Source of the DNA: Dyella flava
GTDB lineage: Bacteria > Pseudomonadota > Gammaproteobacteria > Xanthomonadales > Rhodanobacteraceae
Length of the DNA stretch: 64,000 bases
Reading direction: 5' to 3'
Assembly: GCF_016904955.1 (NCBI RefSeq)
Contig: NZ_JADIKE010000037.1
Coordinates: forward strand, 372,001-436,000
Shown here: piece by piece, positions 56,058-64,000 of the stretch
Numbering within the stretch: position 1 is the first letter of the stretch
How the letters are laid out: each line of letters starts with the position of its first letter
Notes under the pieces: generated by a model
What the model saw: the letters and a program-made list of their open reading frames with translations, nothing else
Database searches by the model: none
Told to the model about the DNA's origin: nothing
Program-made: the position numbers and the translations under genes

Positions 56058-56759
56058 TCAGTACCAGGCGACTCGCGTCACCGAACGCCCCAATGCCCTT
56101 TCCACTCGCTTGCACAGTTTGGGCGTGCCATTGACCAGCACGGCCTCGCGGGCCTGCTTGAGCATCTGCATGTCGAGGAAGGAATCGCCATAGGCAACCC
56201 TCCAGCTCTTTATGCCTTTGGCCGCCAGACTCTGTACTTTGCGGCGCCCGACGTTGTGCACCTTGATGCGCATGCCCGACCAGCCCGGCCGGATCTGCGA
56301 TCCAATCACGCCAACTTCCGGCAAGCCGAGTTGCGCCAGCAGACGTTCGGCCAGCACCTGCTCGCAGCCGGTGACCACGATCACCTGATCGCCCTCGGCG
56401 ACATGCTTGCGCAGCGCCTGCAGGCCATCGCGGTAGAACTGGCGCGGGCGGCGCACGATCTGGTCGGCAAACGCCTCGGCAAGCTGCCGATAGCGTTTCT
56501 GCCCCATGCCGAACAACGCCACATTCACCAAAGTGCGAGCGGCCCACCAGCGCGAAAATAACGCGCAAGGCAGCCACCACGGCATGGTCAATACGGCCAG
56601 CACCTTGCGCCAGAACGATTGCTTGTAGTGATGGCGCATGAACATCGCAAACGAATCGCCCTGAAAGAGCACGCCGTCGAAATCGAACAGCACGATGCGC
56701 GACGTGCCGTCATCAGCGCCAGTGTTCTCCGGCGCAGCGGCCATGTCCCCTGTCACCAT
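56058..56759 (-). CDS. HAD-superfamily phosphatase
   Basis: A 233-residue HAD hydrolase with the catalytic DxD in LFDFDGVLF (Asp26, Asp28), a hydrophobic cap region (VLAVLTMPWWLPCALF) that may touch the membrane, IVVTGCEQV (motif II) and VAYGDSFLDMQML (motif IV). This resembles the HAD-IB type (PSP-like, CicA-like). Substrate unknown. It follows trpC by 2 bases and is probably cotranscribed. Confidence 0.87.
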   Translation of the reverse strand: MVTGDMAAAPENTGADDGTSRIVLFDFDGVLFQGDSFAMFMRHHYKQSFWRKVLAVLTMPWWLPCALFSRWWAARTLVNVALFGMGQKRYRQLAEAFADQIVRRPRQFYRDGLQALRKHVAEGDQVIVVTGCEQVLAERLLAQLGLPEVGVIGSQIRPGWSGMRIKVHNVGRRKVQSLAAKGIKSWRVAYGDSFLDMQMLKQAREAVLVNGTPKLCKRVERALGRSVTRVAWY

Positions 56760-56761
56760 GA

Positions 56762-57556
56762 TCAGTACGTGCCGAACAGTCGCTTCAATTCCAGACCGGG
56801 ATCGGCGGCGCGCATGAACGCCTCGCCGACCAGAAAGGCGTTAATGCCCGCTTCGCGCAGGCGCGCGACATCATCCGGCGAATGGATGCCCGATTCCGCA
56901 ACCAGGATGCGGTCGTATTCCATCAAATGCTGCAGTTCCAGCGATGTGTCCAGCGAGGTATGGAAGGTGCGCAGATTGCGGTTGTTCACGCCGATCAACG
57001 GCACCGGCACGGCCTGTGCGCGCTCCAGTTCCTCAGCGTCGTGCACTTCGCACAGCACATCCAGGTCCAGATCGGCCGCCAGCAGGGACAGCTCCAGCAA
57101 ATCGGCATCGCCCAGCGCGGCCACGATCAGCAGGATGCAGTCCGCGCCGATCACGCGTGCCTCGTAGACCTGATAAGGGTCGATGATGAAGTCCTTGCGC
57201 AGTACCGGCAGCGAGCAGGCCGCACGGGCCTGCTGCAGGAAATCCTCGCAGCCCTGGAAGAAATCCTTGTCGGTCAGTACCGACAGGCAGGCCGCTCCGC
57301 CCGCCTCGTAGCTGCGCGCGATGGCCGCCGGATCAAACTCCGGACGGATCACGCCCTTGCTCGGGCTGGCCTTCTTTACCTCGGCAATCACCGCCGGGAG
57401 CCCTTCGGCAATCTTGGCTTCGATGGCTGCCGCAAAGCCGCGTGTATCGGGCATGTCCTTCACACGCGCGGACAGCTCTTTCAGCGGCAACTTGGTGCTG
57501 CGCTCGGCAAGCTCTTCCGCCTTGCGGGCAAGGATGCGTTGAAGGATGTCGGTCAT
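56762..57556 (-). CDS. trpC: Indole-3-glycerol phosphate synthase
   Basis: TrpC closes the indole ring in tryptophan synthesis. The 264-residue TIM barrel shows [58 protein letters not shown] and [11 protein letters not shown] 57556 fits the family start. It is monofunctional, without the TrpF fusion of enterics, and follows trpD by 54 bases. Confidence 0.97.
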   Translation of the reverse strand: MTDILQRILARKAEELAERSTKLPLKELSARVKDMPDTRGFAAAIEAKIAEGLPAVIAEVKKASPSKGVIRPEFDPAAIARSYEAGGAACLSVLTDKDFFQGCEDFLQQARAACSLPVLRKDFIIDPYQVYEARVIGADCILLIVAALGDADLLELSLLAADLDLDVLCEVHDAEELERAQAVPVPLIGVNNRNLRTFHTSLDTSLELQHLMEYDRILVAESGIHSPDDVARLREAGINAFLVGEAFMRAADPGLELKRLFGTY

Positions 57557-57610
57557 GGGTCTGTGATCGGCGTGGGGGACAAGCAAAACGGAGGGGGAGA
57601 TTTGCAGCGC

Positions 57611-58666
57611 CTAGCCGGTAGTATCAGCGAGTCGCCGGGTAGTTGCTACGAACAATTCCATTTTGGCACGCGCCGCGCCGCTGGCGATGGTCGCCCGGGC
57701 GAGCTCGATCCCGCCGGCGATCGAATTGACCAGGCCGCAGGTGTACAGCGCAGCACCCGCATTCAGACAGACGATGTCGTGCGGGACGCCGTGGTGGCCC
57801 GCCAGCGCATCGAGCAGCATGGTCTTCGACTCTGCGACATTTTCCACGCGCAGATTGCGGCTCGATGCCATGGCCAGGCCGAAATCCTCCGGCTCGATCT
57901 CGTATTCGCGGACTTCGCCGTTGCGCAGTTCGCCGACCAGGGTCGCCGCACCCAGCGAAATCTCATCCATGCCGTCGCGCCCCCACACCACCATGGCGTG
58001 CTGGGCGCCCAGCGCCTGCAGGGCGCGCACCTGGATGCCCACGAGGTCGGGATGAAAAACCCCCATCAGGATGTTCGGTGCGCCGGCCGGGTTGGTCAGC
58101 GGCCCCAGGATGTTGAACAGCGTGCGCACGCCCATTTCCTTGCGCACCGGCGCCACCACCTTCATGGCCGGATGATGGTTAGGGGCATACATGAAGCCGA
58201 TATCGGTCTCGATCATGCACTGGGTGACTTGCGCCGGGGGCAGATCGATCTTCGCCCCCAGCGCTTCGAGCACATCCGCACTGCCCGACTTGGAAGACAC
58301 GCTGCGCCCGCCATGCTTGGCGATGCGCGCGCCCGCCGCTGCGGCCACAAACATGGAGGCGGTGGAAATGTTGAAGCTGGAAGCCCCGTCGCCGCCGGTC
58401 CCGACGATATCCAGGAAGTGCGGATGGGGCGGCGCATCCACCTTGGCCGAGAGCTCGCGCATCACGCGCGCGGCGCCGGTGATCTCGCCGACGGTTTCCT
58501 TCTTCACGCGCAGGCCGGTGATGATCGCCGCCGTCATCAGCGGGCTCACTTCGCCGTTCATGATCTGCCGCATCAGCGCGATCATCTCGTCATGGAAGAT
58601 CTCGCGATGTTCGATCGTGCGCTGTAGCGCTTCTTGCGGAGTGATCGTGATGGCGCGCCCGGTCAT
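57611..58666 (-). CDS. trpD: Anthranilate phosphoribosyltransferase
   Basis: TrpD attaches PRPP to anthranilate. The 351-residue protein shows [38 protein letters not shown] and [15 protein letters not shown]. Its start overlaps the trpG stop by ATGA, so the two are translationally coupled. Confidence 0.98.
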   Translation of the reverse strand: MTGRAITITPQEALQRTIEHREIFHDEMIALMRQIMNGEVSPLMTAAIITGLRVKKETVGEITGAARVMRELSAKVDAPPHPHFLDIVGTGGDGASSFNISTASMFVAAAAGARIAKHGGRSVSSKSGSADVLEALGAKIDLPPAQVTQCMIETDIGFMYAPNHHPAMKVVAPVRKEMGVRTLFNILGPLTNPAGAPNILMGVFHPDLVGIQVRALQALGAQHAMVVWGRDGMDEISLGAATLVGELRNGEVREYEIEPEDFGLAMASSRNLRVENVAESKTMLLDALAGHHGVPHDIVCLNAGAALYTCGLVNSIAGGIELARATIASGAARAKMELFVATTRRLADTTG

Positions 58667-59262
58667 GCGGCGAGCTTTTGCAACGGCAGGCCCAGGAAAT
58701 TACGCAGCAGATCGTGGCCGTACTGGGTAAGGATCGACTCGGGATGGAACTGCACGCCCTCCACCGCCAGCGTCTTGTGGCGCAGGCCCATGATTTCGTC
58801 GATGGAGCCGTCCGGGTTTTCGGTCCAGGCGGTCACTTCCAGACAATCGGGCAGCGAGGATTGCTCCACCACCAGCGAGTGATAGCGCGTCGCTTCAAAC
58901 GGATCCGGCAAGCCGGCAAACACGCCCTTGCCCAGATGGCGCACCGGAGAGGTCTTGCCATGCATGATCTGCTTGGCGCGAATCACCTTGCCCCCGAACA
59001 CCTGGCCAATGGCCTGATGGCCAAGGCAGACGCCAAAGACCGGAATCTCGCCGCTCAACTCACGCAACACATCCAGCGACACGCCCGAGTCGTCCGGCGT
59101 ACCCGGGCCCGGCGAAATCATGATGTGCGACGGCTTCAGGGCGCGGATGCCGGCGACGTCCAGCGCATCGTTACGCACCACCTTCACGTCCTGACCCAGT
59201 TCGCCGAGGTACTGCACGAGGTTGAAGGTGAAGCTGTCGTAGTTGTCGATCATGAGCAGCAT
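58663..59262 (-). CDS. trpG: Anthranilate synthase glutamine amidotransferase subunit
   Basis: TrpG supplies ammonia from glutamine to TrpE. The 199-residue class I amidotransferase shows [28 protein letters not shown], nucleophile [10 protein letters not shown] and the His-Glu of QFHPESI. ATG 59262 ([10 protein letters not shown]) fits the family. A 193-base gap separates it from the secreted-protein gene upstream, so it may have its own promoter. Confidence 0.97.
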   Translation of the reverse strand: MLLMIDNYDSFTFNLVQYLGELGQDVKVVRNDALDVAGIRALKPSHIMISPGPGTPDDSGVSLDVLRELSGEIPVFGVCLGHQAIGQVFGGKVIRAKQIMHGKTSPVRHLGKGVFAGLPDPFEATRYHSLVVEQSSLPDCLEVTAWTENPDGSIDEIMGLRHKTLAVEGVQFHPESILTQYGHDLLRNFLGLPLQKLAA

Positions 59263-59455
59263 AAACGACCCATCCACTTGATTTCTCTAAACATATTTAC
59301 CGAAATCGCTACTGGGCGCCGCACTTGAGGAGCACGCGGGCACTCAGCCGATACCGGTTAATTGTACCGGCCTGCATCGCCGCGGCGCAGCAACGTTCCG
59401 GCCCTGGCTGAGCGGCTGAAATCGAATTCGCCCGGCCAATGCATGGCTAAACCAG

Positions 59456-60127
59456 TCAGGGATGCGCCAGCACGCGGTTGGTGTAGCTCTCCACGACCAG
59501 GCTGAAGGGTTGGTTGTCGCCGGTGTACAGCACTGCACGATGCTGCAGCACATGATCCGGGATGGCTAGTGGCTTGCCGCTCGGCGGCGGCAGCGGCGCG
59601 CCACTGTCCCAACCTTGCGGCAACGGTGACCACAACAGCTCCGCTGAAAGCGTCTGGCGACGGAAGTGCAACGGCTGGACCACCTTGCCGAACGGCACAT
59701 CGGAGTGATCCAGCTGCTGGTTCATCGCCTCGGTCAAACGTGCCGGTACATACCAGTTGTCGGCGTCGGAAAGCACCACGCCGCCACAACTCAGCGCCAC
59801 CCTGCGATAGCGCACCGGTTCGTCCGGCCCGATACCCAGCAAGGCGCGTGCACCTTCCGGCAACGGCTTATCCGCACCGTGTACGCGGTTGGCAATGACG
59901 CGTGGATCGGCCGCCAGATGATGCGCGCTGCACCATTGCTCCAGCGTCAAGGTCGCGCTGGGATGGCTGAGCAACTGCGCATTCAAGGTTTGCAGTTCAG
60001 CCAGCGCTTGTGTGCGGCTCAACAGGGTGTCTGGCCAGCCTTGCGATGGCTCCTGCGCCAATACGGGTAATGCGCACGCAAGCGAAAACAACGCAATCGA
60101 GCGAAAACAACAACCCACCCGCGTCAT
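59456..60127 (-). CDS. Exported protein with chorismate-lyase/UTRA-like pattern, between trpE and trpG
   Basis: A 223-residue product with a signal peptide (FRSIALFSLACALPVLAQE). The mature part reads VRYRRVALSCGGVVLSDADNWYVPARLT, PFGKVVQPLHFRRQTLSAE and ends HRAVLYTGDNQPFSLVVESYTNRVL. Sentences of this kind resemble the UbiC/UTRA fold that binds small carboxylates such as chorismate, but I am not sure. The gene lies 38 bases after trpE, on the same strand. Function unknown. Confidence 0.6.
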   Translation of the reverse strand: MTRVGCCFRSIALFSLACALPVLAQEPSQGWPDTLLSRTQALAELQTLNAQLLSHPSATLTLEQWCSAHHLAADPRVIANRVHGADKPLPEGARALLGIGPDEPVRYRRVALSCGGVVLSDADNWYVPARLTEAMNQQLDHSDVPFGKVVQPLHFRRQTLSAELLWSPLPQGWDSGAPLPPPSGKPLAIPDHVLQHRAVLYTGDNQPFSLVVESYTNRVLAHP

Positions 60128-60165
60128 GACGAATCCTTATTGACTGATCGATACCGACAACATCA

Positions 60166-61677
60166 TCAGAGGCCTTTGGCCGCCTGTGCCACCGCGCGGA
60201 ATAGCGCGCGTCCCTTGCTCATCGTCTCTTCCCACTCGGATGCGGGATCGGAGTCGTAAACGATGCCTGCACCCGCCTGCACATGCAGGCGCCCGCCCTG
60301 GATAACCGCGGTGCGGATCGCAATGGCGGTATCGGCATCGCCCCACCAGCCGATCCAGCCGATGGCACCGGCGTAGATGTTGCGCTTGTAGGGTTCGAGT
60401 TCCTGGATGATTTCGAGCGCGCGGATCTTCGGCGCACCGCTGACGGTGCCGGCGGGGAACGTGGCTTTGAGCACATCCATGTAGCTCAACTCCGGTTTCG
60501 CCTTGCCTTCTACCTGCGACACGATATGCATCACGTGCGAGTAGCGTTCGACCACAAAGGATTCGCTCACCTCGACGCTGCCGGTCTCGCTGATGCGACC
60601 GATATCGTTGCGACCCAGATCGATCAGCATGACGTGCTCGGCGCGCTCCTTGGGATCGGCCAGCAACTCCGCTTCAAGCGCCCGATCTTCTTCCTCGGTC
60701 ATTCCCCGTTTGCGCGTGCCAGCGATCGGACGCACAACTACCTTGCCATCCTTCAGGCGCGCCAGGATTTCCGGTGACGAACCAACGATCTGGGTATCGC
60801 CCAGGTCGACAAAATACATATACGGCGAAGGATTCATCGCGCGCAGCGCGCGGTACACATCCACCGGCCGGGCGTGAAAACCTACGCTGAGGCGCTGCGA
60901 AGGAACTACCTGAAAAATATCGCCTGCGCGAATGTATTCCTTGGCCTGCTCCACCATCGCCTCGAAGGCTTCGCGCGTGAAGGAGGATTTGAAATCGCCT
61001 TCATCCAGCGCAATGGACTGGGTGAGCTGCGGATACGACGCACCGCCCTGGCGCAGGCGATACACCAAGGCATCGAGCCGGCGCTGCGCATCCGCATAGG
61101 CTTGCGGCTGCGATGGATCGGCGTGGACGATCAGGTAAAGGCGTCCCTTCAGATTGTCGAAAACGGCAACTTCTTCGGCCAGCATCAACAGCACATCGGG
61201 TGTACCCAGCTCATCGGGGCGATCCCATTGCGCCAGACGCGGCTCGATATAACCGATGGTTTCAAAACCGAAGTAACCGACCAGGCCACCACTGAACGCC
61301 GGCAACTGCGGCAAACGTGGCACGTGGTACTGCTTGCGAAGGCACTCGATCTCGGCGAGCGGATCCTCCAGGTGACGGTGCTCGACCACTTCGCCGGCAT
61401 CTTCCACTTCCAGCTCGTGACCACGCAGGCGATATACGCGCCTGGCCGGCAGACCGATGATCGAATAGCGTCCCCACGTCGCACCGCCTTCCACCGATTC
61501 GAACAGGAAGGTGTACGGGCCATCGGCCAGCTTCAGATAGACCGACAGTGGCGTATCCAGGTCGGAGAACACTTCACGCACCAGCGGGATACGGGTGTGC
61601 CCTTGCGCTGCGAGCGCCTCGAATTCGTCGCGGGAAATCACTGGGGGTTCCGGAATGGCCGAACAGGGAACGGCCAT
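60166..61677 (-). CDS. trpE: Anthranilate synthase component I
   Basis: TrpE converts chorismate to anthranilate with TrpG. The 503-residue protein has the N-terminal feedback domain (FLFESVEGGATWGRYS replaces the enteric LLES site) and the chorismate-binding domain with IVGSSPEILARL, VRPIAGTRKRG, LIDLGRNDIGRI, TFPAGTVSGAPKIRA and VQAGAGIVYDSDP. No leader peptide or classic attenuator is visible upstream. It is first in the trp cluster. Confidence 0.97.
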   Translation of the reverse strand: MAVPCSAIPEPPVISRDEFEALAAQGHTRIPLVREVFSDLDTPLSVYLKLADGPYTFLFESVEGGATWGRYSIIGLPARRVYRLRGHELEVEDAGEVVEHRHLEDPLAEIECLRKQYHVPRLPQLPAFSGGLVGYFGFETIGYIEPRLAQWDRPDELGTPDVLLMLAEEVAVFDNLKGRLYLIVHADPSQPQAYADAQRRLDALVYRLRQGGASYPQLTQSIALDEGDFKSSFTREAFEAMVEQAKEYIRAGDIFQVVPSQRLSVGFHARPVDVYRALRAMNPSPYMYFVDLGDTQIVGSSPEILARLKDGKVVVRPIAGTRKRGMTEEEDRALEAELLADPKERAEHVMLIDLGRNDIGRISETGSVEVSESFVVERYSHVMHIVSQVEGKAKPELSYMDVLKATFPAGTVSGAPKIRALEIIQELEPYKRNIYAGAIGWIGWWGDADTAIAIRTAVIQGGRLHVQAGAGIVYDSDPASEWEETMSKGRALFRAVAQAAKGL

Positions 61678-61694
61678 TGTAGGTAAGCGTGCCC

Positions 61695-63701
61695 CTAGCC
61701 GGCTAGGCGCTGCCTCGGCATGCCGTGCAGGCGAAGGCTGAAAGCGACACCGCTGCCATCCTCGAGATTGCGTGCCGCCGCGACGCCGCCATGCCGCTCA
61801 GCCACCAGGCGCACCACATACAGGCCCAGGCCGAGGTGCGGCGCATCGCCCGGTGTGGCCTTGTCACGCAGGCTGACGAGCGAATCGAACAACCGCCCCT
61901 GCATGGCTGCGGGCAGCGGCGGCCCCTGGTTGGCCAGCTCGATCTCTGCGCCGTCATCAATCGGACGCAGGCTTAGCCGCAACCAGCCGTCTGCGGGGGT
62001 AAACGACAAGGCGTTGTCGAACAGCTTGTCCAGCGCCTGGGCGATCAGCTCCGGCGCGCCATGCAGGTGCAGGGATTGATCGGGCAGCACGCATTCCAGC
62101 ACCCGCGCGCCGGCCAGTGGCCGGTAGGCATCGGCACAGCCGCGTACGACGTCGACCAGATCGACATCTTCCGGCTCGGCGGCGGCAATCGCGCGCTCCA
62201 TCCGGCTCGCTTCACTCATGGCGCGAACCAGCGTTCCCAGTCGCGCCACGCCGTCCCGCGCTCGCGCCAGATAAGGCTGCGCCTCCGCGGACAACTCGGC
62301 GTGCTCGAGGTTATCGAGCGATGACTTCACGATCGCCAACGGGGTGTTGAGCTCATGCGACAACTTCGAGGCCAGCGTGCGCAGGTAATCGGTATAGCCG
62401 CCCACGGCTTCGAACAGTTTCTGGAAGCTGCGGGCCAGATCACCGATCTCGTCCTCGGCTTCGGCCATCGGGAAATGACTGCGGATCATTTGGCCGTCCA
62501 GACGTCCGTCATTGATCTGGGCACGCTCGACCGCATCACGCAACCGCCCGAGACGCAAACTGAGGCGCGTCGCAAACAGCAGCAGAATCGCGCCAGCCAC
62601 CAGCATCACACCAAAACTGGTCATCAGCAGGCTCAGGAACGCACGATTGGCCAGCAGCGGCACCGCTCGGCTGGCCTGCTCCAGCAACAGCACACCGACC
62701 ACGACATGGTCGCGCTCGACCGGCACCGCCGTCGCCAGCACGACACTGTCGCGCTCCTCACCACGGCGCCAGATGGTGGTGGGCTGACCGGTACGCGCGC
62801 TCTGGATTTCCGGCAGGTCCAGGCGCGGGACGTCGGCCGTCCAAAGCTCGGCCTCTTCCAGCGGGTTGGCGAGCAGGGAGCGATAGATGATCGAAGAAAA
62901 CCAGCCCGGCTGCGGGCCCGAAGTCGTCAAGCGTCCGCTCTGCGCCAGCAGCCAACCAGCCGGCGTCACCAGGCGCGCCCGCGTATCTTCCGGCGCCATG
63001 CGCGACAACTCTTGCGCAAGATCCGGCGAATAACGCCACAACGGGCGCACATCGGCGGCAAGCGGATCACCACCATCGACCGCGGTGTAGACGCCCACGC
63101 CCAACGCACTGAGTCCAAGACTCGGCGACAGACGCAATTCAGCGTGATAACCACTGCCATCTTCCTGCCACTGACCAACGATCTGATCAGGCAAATCACC
63201 CGCCGCAGGATCGAGCGCCAACGCAGTAAAGGCACCCGGTGCTGCGCTGGCGATCAGATAACGCCGATGTTGCGAGCCTTGTACCAGATCCAGGATCAGA
63301 TGATCGGATGAAAGCGCATTGGGATCGGCCGCATCGGCGCGCGTGCGGCGCGCCACTCTCACCACGATATAGAGATAGAACCCGTTGTCGTCCTCGGCCA
63401 GCAACAGCTTGCCGTTCCTGCCTACCGACTGGCTCCAGGGGGTCATCGGCGCCCAGTCGTCGCCGTAACCATCAATCGTGATCGGGTTGACCGCCTGCTG
63501 CACATACCAGCCATTGCCCGGCTGCGGCAGCGGTACATCCGTCACGGCGAGACTGCGCGCCACCGCCGTCGCGGTCGCCGTCAGCGCCTGCTCCTGCCCC
63601 TGCCGCAACAGGGTTTCCATCTGACGCACGTACAACCAGCCCGCCACCGGTAGTGCAAGCGTGCACAGTGCGACAAGCAGTAGTTTTTGGCGCAGGCTCA
63701 T
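61695..63701 (-). CDS. Sensor histidine kinase with large extracytoplasmic domain
   Basis: A 668-residue membrane kinase: helix near 7-25, a big periplasmic domain (about 30-355) with a DGYGDDWAPMT start that resembles CBM9-like sugar-binding sensors, a second helix (about 358-378), HAMP, HisKA (SKLSHELNTPLAIVKSSLDNLE) and HATPase (FDNALSFTP, HLGLGLYVVR). The plan resembles kinases of dedicated sortase systems (PdsS-type), but no sortase or response regulator is in the window. The signal is unknown. The gene follows directly on a partial glycosyltransferase gene. Confidence 0.88.
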   Translation of the reverse strand: MSLRQKLLLVALCTLALPVAGWLYVRQMETLLRQGQEQALTATATAVARSLAVTDVPLPQPGNGWYVQQAVNPITIDGYGDDWAPMTPWSQSVGRNGKLLLAEDDNGFYLYIVVRVARRTRADAADPNALSSDHLILDLVQGSQHRRYLIASAAPGAFTALALDPAAGDLPDQIVGQWQEDGSGYHAELRLSPSLGLSALGVGVYTAVDGGDPLAADVRPLWRYSPDLAQELSRMAPEDTRARLVTPAGWLLAQSGRLTTSGPQPGWFSSIIYRSLLANPLEEAELWTADVPRLDLPEIQSARTGQPTTIWRRGEERDSVVLATAVPVERDHVVVGVLLLEQASRAVPLLANRAFLSLLMTSFGVMLVAGAILLLFATRLSLRLGRLRDAVERAQINDGRLDGQMIRSHFPMAEAEDEIGDLARSFQKLFEAVGGYTDYLRTLASKLSHELNTPLAIVKSSLDNLEHAELSAEAQPYLARARDGVARLGTLVRAMSEASRMERAIAAAEPEDVDLVDVVRGCADAYRPLAGARVLECVLPDQSLHLHGAPELIAQALDKLFDNALSFTPADGWLRLSLRPIDDGAEIELANQGPPLPAAMQGRLFDSLVSLRDKATPGDAPHLGLGLYVVRLVAERHGGVAAARNLEDGSGVAFSLRLHGMPRQRLAG

Positions 63702-63758
63702 TAATCGGTTATCGCTATTTTGAGACGTTTGCGAATGTTGCTGCGGACGACACGAACG

Positions 63759-64000
63759 CTATGCCTTAAGCCTATCGAGGAGCGCCTGCACAGCGCATCG
63801 TAATGCGGGCACATCGCCTGCCGAAACCAGGGTTACACCCGATCCCCCCGGCACGCCGCATGCGGGTGTGACGATCACCGGAATCCCCGCCGTCAGGGCG
63901 AGTAAGACGGCACGAGGCGAATGTTCGACATGCGCGGGCAGGGTAACCAGGTCAGCTCGCGGCAACCACGCCGAGGGATGCCACCCCACGTGCTCGACTG
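63759..64000 (-). CDS. Glycosyltransferase, C-terminal part (cut by window edge)
   Basis: The last 80 or so residues of a GT-B glycosyltransferase run off the right edge. SAWLPRADLVTLPAHVEHSPRAVLLALTAGIPVIVTPACGV is the nucleotide-sugar-binding end of group 1 glycosyltransferases. Acceptor and donor are unknown. Confidence 0.7.
   Translation of the reverse strand, partial: VEHVGWHPSAWLPRADLVTLPAHVEHSPRAVLLALTAGIPVIVTPACGVPGGSGVTLVSAGDVPALRCAVQALLDRLKA

Overview
The window reads as a high-GC gammaproteobacterial chromosome, most likely Lysobacterales (Xanthomonadales), family Rhodanobacteraceae (Dyella/Luteibacter/Rhodanobacter-like). This rests on gene content and order (rplM-rpsI, a GlcF-like Fe-S protein, coq7, speD, a Clp/Crp-type regulator and trp genes in one neighbourhood), the protein sequences, and GC-rich intergenic hairpin repeats. 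It is an inference from recall, not from a database search.

Layout. 0.2-6.7 kb: a secreted S15/CocE hydrolase, a GNAT acetyltransferase, a compact exported redox operon (Tat-type FAD amine oxidase, cytochrome c, RidA protein) and SapC. 6.9-19.9 kb: HNH nuclease, dxs, an HpnN-like RND exporter, a TonB receptor, prmC, a secreted M1 aminopeptidase and oxyR. 20-29 kb: a possible secreted metalloprotease/effector, an msrA pseudogene, the operon folA-Nudix/ThiE-DUF2007-EamA-apt, thyA-lgt, an SLT-like protein, and a scrambled stretch with an SDR remnant.

29.8-31.3 kb: the most exciting locus. A 52-residue peptide gene ending in a Thr/Glu-rich core is followed by an MvdC/MvdD-type ATP-grasp ligase and a terminator. 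This is a minimal two-gene graspetide (omega-ester RiPP) operon.

31.7-41.5 kb: an exported protein of unknown function, a RibD-C reductase, two FtsX/MacB-type permeases without an ATPase, an IS3 orfA remnant and a 1625-residue autotransporter with 192-bp tandem repeats. 41.9-49.9 kb: a lower-GC island beside tRNA-Gln. It carries a tyrosine integrase and a four-gene operon (C5 cytosine methyltransferase, GHKL/MORC-like ATPase, Z1 ATPase, PD-(D/E)XK nuclease), a predicted restriction-modification system. 50-64 kb: core genes rpsI, rplM, glcF-like, coq7, speD, clp, a 271-bp MITE-like palindrome, a MarR-GNAT fusion, a HAD phosphatase, trpC-D-G, a secreted protein, trpE, a histidine kinase and a truncated glycosyltransferase.

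How genes work together. The oxidase, cytochrome and RidA trio looks like a periplasmic amine-oxidation module in which electrons pass to cytochrome c and RidA clears imines. dxs supplies isoprenoid precursor next to an exporter implicated in hopanoid traffic. thyA and folA both serve the folate/dTMP cycle. The trp genes cover chorismate to indole-glycerol phosphate except TrpF.
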